Source: Blastocladiella britannica
Lineage: Eukaryota > Blastocladiomycota > Blastocladiomycetes > Blastocladiales > Blastocladiaceae
Length of the DNA stretch: 13,646 bases
Assembly: GCA_025349905.2 (NCBI GenBank)
Contig: MU625030.1
Location: 1 to 13,646, forward strand
Direction of reading: 5' to 3'
Positions 11,801 to 13,646 of the stretch are shown piece by piece. The notes beneath the pieces were generated by a model, which did not search any database, had not been told where the DNA came from, and worked only from the letters and a program-made list of their open reading frames with translations. Both the position numbers and the translations under genes were made by a program. Position 1 is the first letter of the stretch, and every line of letters starts with the position of its first letter.

Positions 11801-13139
11801 GCTTGGCGAGCTTGGGTGCAGCATCTCACCATCAGAGCCAGGCGCAAATGGGTCGGCATCAGGAAGAGATGCTGAAGAGGCAGTGGGCAGGTCGCCAGAA
11901 GCCGTTTCGCCAAGTGGTCGCGCTTCGAAGCCGTGCTCATTGTCGCCAAAGTGGGAGGATTGCTCGGTTGGAAATGCGCCGGCGCTGGCACCAGTTTGCG
12001 AGCCCGAGAGCATGGTGGAAATGCTTGCAGCAGCCACGGATCCCCACAAATGAACCATATCCTGGCACCAATCCATCTTGGAAATGATGCGTGTGGCAGT
12101 AGGAGAGGATGGCGAGGTTGGCTGCGATGTAAAAGGCGCTTGTGGTACATGCGGCGATGTTGTTGGGCTCGTTGGTGCCGAGGCAGGGATGGCTGGAGTT
12201 GTGCAAACGGACGTGATGGACCCGCGGACCACAATGCGAGTGATCAAAATATCCACCCAGCGAACAAGGGCGTACACGGCAAACTGCATCAGCAGCGCCT
12301 GGACCTGGCCACCAAAGATGGCGCTAAAGAGGCCCGTGCGAGACGCCGACCCTGTACGACGAGGTGGCTGGCGGCGGCGGCTGCTGCTCGTTGTTGCTGC
12401 AATTTGAAAGAAATGAGTAAATATACTCGACAATAGAGACAGTAGGGTCGTACTGTCAGGGGAGGAAGGTTCATTCCTGGTGGTTGAGGGCGCTCGACGG
12501 TGCAGATCTGGCTGCGAGCCCGGCATGAGCGGCTGCTCACTCACGTCGGCGTCAATTGCAATGTGGTCGATCATGAGCGTAAAGGCATGGAGGTGTAGGG
12601 CCTCGGATCCGGCAACAGGGTCCGGTACAGCCGATGCACTCGGATCACCCAGGGGAGAGCTTGCACTGCTCTCCCTCCGAGGCCCGCCGCGGCGTCTAAA
12701 CGCGTCCCATTTGATGTGGAGGCGGATCGAGCTGATGGCCATCCTGACTGTAATGTGCAGACCAAAAATACAATTCAATAACAGACAGGGCACCGTATAA
12801 AAATACACAAATCCCGGTACCATTTCCTTCCAGAGTACTGTCCGCGCCGGCGGACGAGGCGGCTGGAGCGAGTCGCGCGGCTACGGCGGCCAGTACAGAG
12901 TGCGGCTTTGCACCCGCGGCGGTTGCGGCAGCGGTGGCGCCGGCGGCCGCGGCATGCAAGAGCGGGCGCGGCGGCAGTGCCACCTTCCATTGAATGCCAG
13001 AGATGGTAAGCCAACTAATTGCGGTAAACGTGAGGCGGTAGTTCTGCTCCAGGTATCGCGCGAGTGAACGCGAGACGGCCAGCGAGATTGCGTATGCAAG
13101 TCCGGCAGCCAGGGCCAAGAACAAGATCAGGTCGCGCAT
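2899..13139 (-). CDS. FMP27: Fmp27/Hobbit/SABRE (BLTP2)-family bridge-like lipid transfer protein (7 exons, ~3280 aa)
   Basis: This family forms a long hydrophobic groove that moves lipids between ER and plasma membrane, anchored in the ER by an N-terminal helix. Exons, 5' to 3': 13139-12821 (end uncertain), 12747-12454, 12396-6689, 6626-4334, 4272-3855, 3786-3674, 3596-2899; these sum to 3281 codons with stop. A TAA lies two codons before the start, supporting it. Landmarks by residue: membrane helix ~3-23; MAISSIRLHIKW ~109-120; VPHNYFIRDV near 1500; EDDPFE 1553-1558; RDYTLPLIHLPP ~1681; PWWDK 1804-1808, the counterpart of the GFWDK motif; GSRNPY 1830-1835; IPFFWTPKLSY 2180-2190; INPQIKL ~2427-2433; GIAVVSTFELGLFP-type block 2872-2910, then a block around NIEDI and TWTW (3012-3048) restored only after splicing. 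These landmarks, especially the last two, fit Fmp27/BLTP2 better than Csf1/BLTP1. It exceeds yeast Fmp27 (about 2600) through Ser/Pro/Gly-rich inserts. The tail has polyQ, Ser runs and a basic patch (~3240-3250), ending KRKMLLG. Confidence 0.88.
3124..3150 (-). repeat. CAG/CAA repeat coding a glutamine-rich tract in the BLTP2 tail
   Basis: On the minus strand this stretch codes nine residues of Gln with one His (about residues 3198-3206), followed by Ser runs made of TCG/TCC/AGC triplets. It lies in the disordered C-terminal tail where length change would be tolerated, so it is a likely polymorphic triplet repeat. Confidence 0.6.
3597..3673 (-). other. BLTP2 last intron (77 nt)
   Basis: On the minus strand the donor is GTACGT at 3673 and the acceptor ATTCGCAG ends at 3597. 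It is a phase 1 intron; the split codon becomes Val 3049. A branch-like GCTGAC lies within it. It separates the conserved TWTWLEF block from the helix HTGQLLRDKMF, a segment that also follows it in fungal Fmp27 proteins. Confidence 0.87.
3787..3854 (-). other. BLTP2 intron before the short 113-nt exon (68 nt)
   Basis: The donor is GTCCGT after CGCGG and the acceptor TTGCTGCAG. It is a phase 2 intron with a T10 run near its middle and a branch-like GTGACTGAAA. Splicing produces CISYRG-NKEKNIEDI, the expected family sequence, while reading through reaches a stop at 3803. Confidence 0.9.
4273..4333 (-). other. BLTP2 intron (61 nt)
   Basis: The donor is GTATGT and the acceptor TTTTTCTAG. It is a phase 1 intron with a CTAAT branch candidate. 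Splicing joins VYWHE to LAPVAGIAVV, giving the block that in the family reads roughly as Pro-x-x-Gly-Ile ahead of the EVNLFP-like strand. Confidence 0.92.
6627..6688 (-). other. BLTP2 intron (62 nt)
   Basis: The donor is GTATGT after ATT GAT and the acceptor AACTATAG. It is a phase 0 intron and strongly AT-rich. Both flanking frames are long and both encode family sequence; the intron frame itself runs into a stop at 6641. Confidence 0.9.
12397..12453 (-). other. Probable in-frame (3n) intron in BLTP2 (57 nt)
   Basis: The donor is GTACGA and the acceptor CAAATTGCAG; a branch-like TACTCAT lies about 20 bases before the acceptor. The segment is about 37% GC by my count, far below its surroundings, and has the same length as HOOK intron 1. 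It contains no in-frame stop and is 19 codons long, so the frame is intact whether it is spliced or kept. Kept, it would put a hydrophobic stretch (LLSLLSSIFTHFF) into a Ser/Arg/Pro-rich loop. I favour splicing. Confidence 0.65.
12748..12820 (-). other. BLTP2 first intron, donor uncertain (73 nt as drawn)
   Basis: The first exon frame runs to a TAG near 12696-12698 and the family sequence continues in another frame from about 12747, so an intron is required. The acceptor TTACAG ending at 12748 (or TCAG ending at 12744) is clear. Frame-compatible donors are GTACCG at 12820, GTACTC at 12838, GTCCGC at 12855 (with the later acceptor) and GTCTGT inside (a 43-nt intron). They differ by a few to about twenty residues in a low-complexity stretch. 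Confidence 0.55.
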
Positions 13140-13239
13140 TCCTTATTATTATTATTTTTCGTGTGGTTTTTCCGTTCACTCAAGTGTTTTGCAAAAGAGG
13201 AAAAAAAAAGGAAAAAAAACACAAGGAAAAAAAAAACCC
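13140..13239 (-). promoter_or_regulatory. Poly(dA:dT)-rich intergenic region, putative BLTP2 promoter
   Basis: Only 100 bases separate the stop of the upstream minus-strand frame from the BLTP2 start. On the minus strand the region is three long T-runs, then mixed sequence, then a short (AAT)n run directly before GGAATG. Poly(dA:dT) runs commonly mark nucleosome-free promoters in fungi. The same bases must also carry the 3' end of the upstream gene. No TATA box is clear. Confidence 0.5.
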
Positions 13240-13646
13240 CTACGGCGTCACCACGGCCGCCTCAGTCGGGGCCACCACAGCCGCGTTGGCGTTGGCCCTG
13301 ATCTTGGCCTCGACCGCCGCCGCCGCCGCACCAAGTCGGCGCAACATCACCGTCGGCGTTTCCGCCACCTTGGCCGCCTCACGCATTTGGCGGACATGCC
13401 TCAGCGCATGCGCCAACCCGCCAACTGCCACCGCCTCCTCCATCATGCGGGTCCACCAAGACGGCAGCAACCAACACCACGCCATGTCCGCCTCGGTCAC
13501 GGCCTTGCATCTGGCAAGCAGCCCATTGACCTGCTTGAACTCGCCGATCATCGCCGATCACTGCTGATCGCGGTGCTTGCGGAACACGGCGAGCTTGGCG
13601 AGGAGGTCGTTGCACTTGGCGATGACGGGGCCCATCCGGAAGCACC
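13240..13646 (-). CDS. Unrecognised protein, 3' part only, with an in-frame TGA
   Basis: On the minus strand one frame runs from the window edge to a TAG at 13240-13242, with GC-rich third positions typical of coding DNA here. Its first part (RMGPVIAKCNDLLAKLAVF and on to RKHRDQQ) ends in a TGA at 13560-13558; seven bases later an ATG at 13551 opens 103 more residues containing EADMAWCWLLPSWW and ending in an Ala/Val-rich tail. I do not recognise a family. The interruption could be a short intron (a 51-nt GTGATC...GCCAG segment, 13561-13511, keeps frame and removes the TGA), a sequencing error at a 10-bp tandem duplication, a decayed gene, or two separate reading frames. The gene continues beyond the window and lies head-to-tail with BLTP2. 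Confidence 0.45.
13541..13560. repeat. 10-bp perfect tandem duplication (TCGCCGATCA x2)
   Basis: The decamer TCGCCGATCA is repeated exactly at 13541-13550 and 13551-13560, followed by a weaker look-alike. It coincides with the TGA that interrupts the minus-strand frame. Ten bases is not a multiple of three, so gain of a copy would shift the frame. Confidence 0.85.

Noticed and set aside
2899..13139. Assignment of the large gene to Csf1/BLTP1
   Set aside because: Both families share the lipid-bridge fold and a WWDK/FWDK-like motif, but the EDDPFE segment, the GIAVVSTFELGLFP-like block and the NIEDI/TWTW block match my memory of Fmp27/SABRE/KIAA0100. A profile search would settle it.
13064..13567. 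167-residue plus-strand open frame spanning the BLTP2 start
   Set aside because: It crosses the poly-A runs (giving a Lys-rich stretch) and is antisense to two minus-strand coding regions.

Overview
This window is eukaryotic nuclear DNA. It carries intron-containing genes with short introns (about 57-77 nt), GC-rich coding sequence, AT-rich introns and gene borders, and very tight gene spacing. The two genes I can identify are a HOOK-family dynein adaptor, found in fungi and animals but not plants, and a giant Fmp27/Hobbit/SABRE (BLTP2) bridge-like lipid transfer protein. Together with the compact architecture this points to a fungus, perhaps a GC-rich early-diverging (zoosporic) lineage. The species-level guess is weak inference.

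Layout: bases 1-436 hold no convincing gene and look like the 5' region of the first gene, with a cluster of four TGTGGAA repeats. Bases 437-2882 (+) are a three-exon HOOK gene of 774 residues. Its stop lies only 16 bp from the stop of the next gene, which converges on it from the minus strand. Bases 13139-2899 (-) are one very large gene, read here as seven exons and about 3280 residues: an Fmp27/BLTP2-type protein with an N-terminal membrane anchor, the conserved Fmp27 motifs in order, and a low-complexity C-terminal tail with a basic patch. Its 5' flank is only about 100 bp of poly(dA:dT)-rich DNA. Beyond that lies the 3' end of another minus-strand gene (13240 to the window end), which I do not recognise and whose reading frame contains a TGA.

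The gene models rest on splice sites that restore family motifs exactly across junctions. In HOOK the splice yields a QID-AAWF junction. In BLTP2 the splice yields the block around NIEDI and TWTW. Two splice events are uncertain and matter: the first BLTP2 intron has several competing donors, and a 57-nt AT-rich segment (12453-12397) has all the marks of an intron but is a multiple of three with no in-frame stop.

The two identified proteins act in different places (HOOK on early endosome transport, BLTP2 at ER-plasma membrane contacts). Nothing in the sequence shows they work together beyond their convergent arrangement. I found no mobile element, CRISPR array, tRNA or rRNA, and no evidence of a novel multi-gene system.
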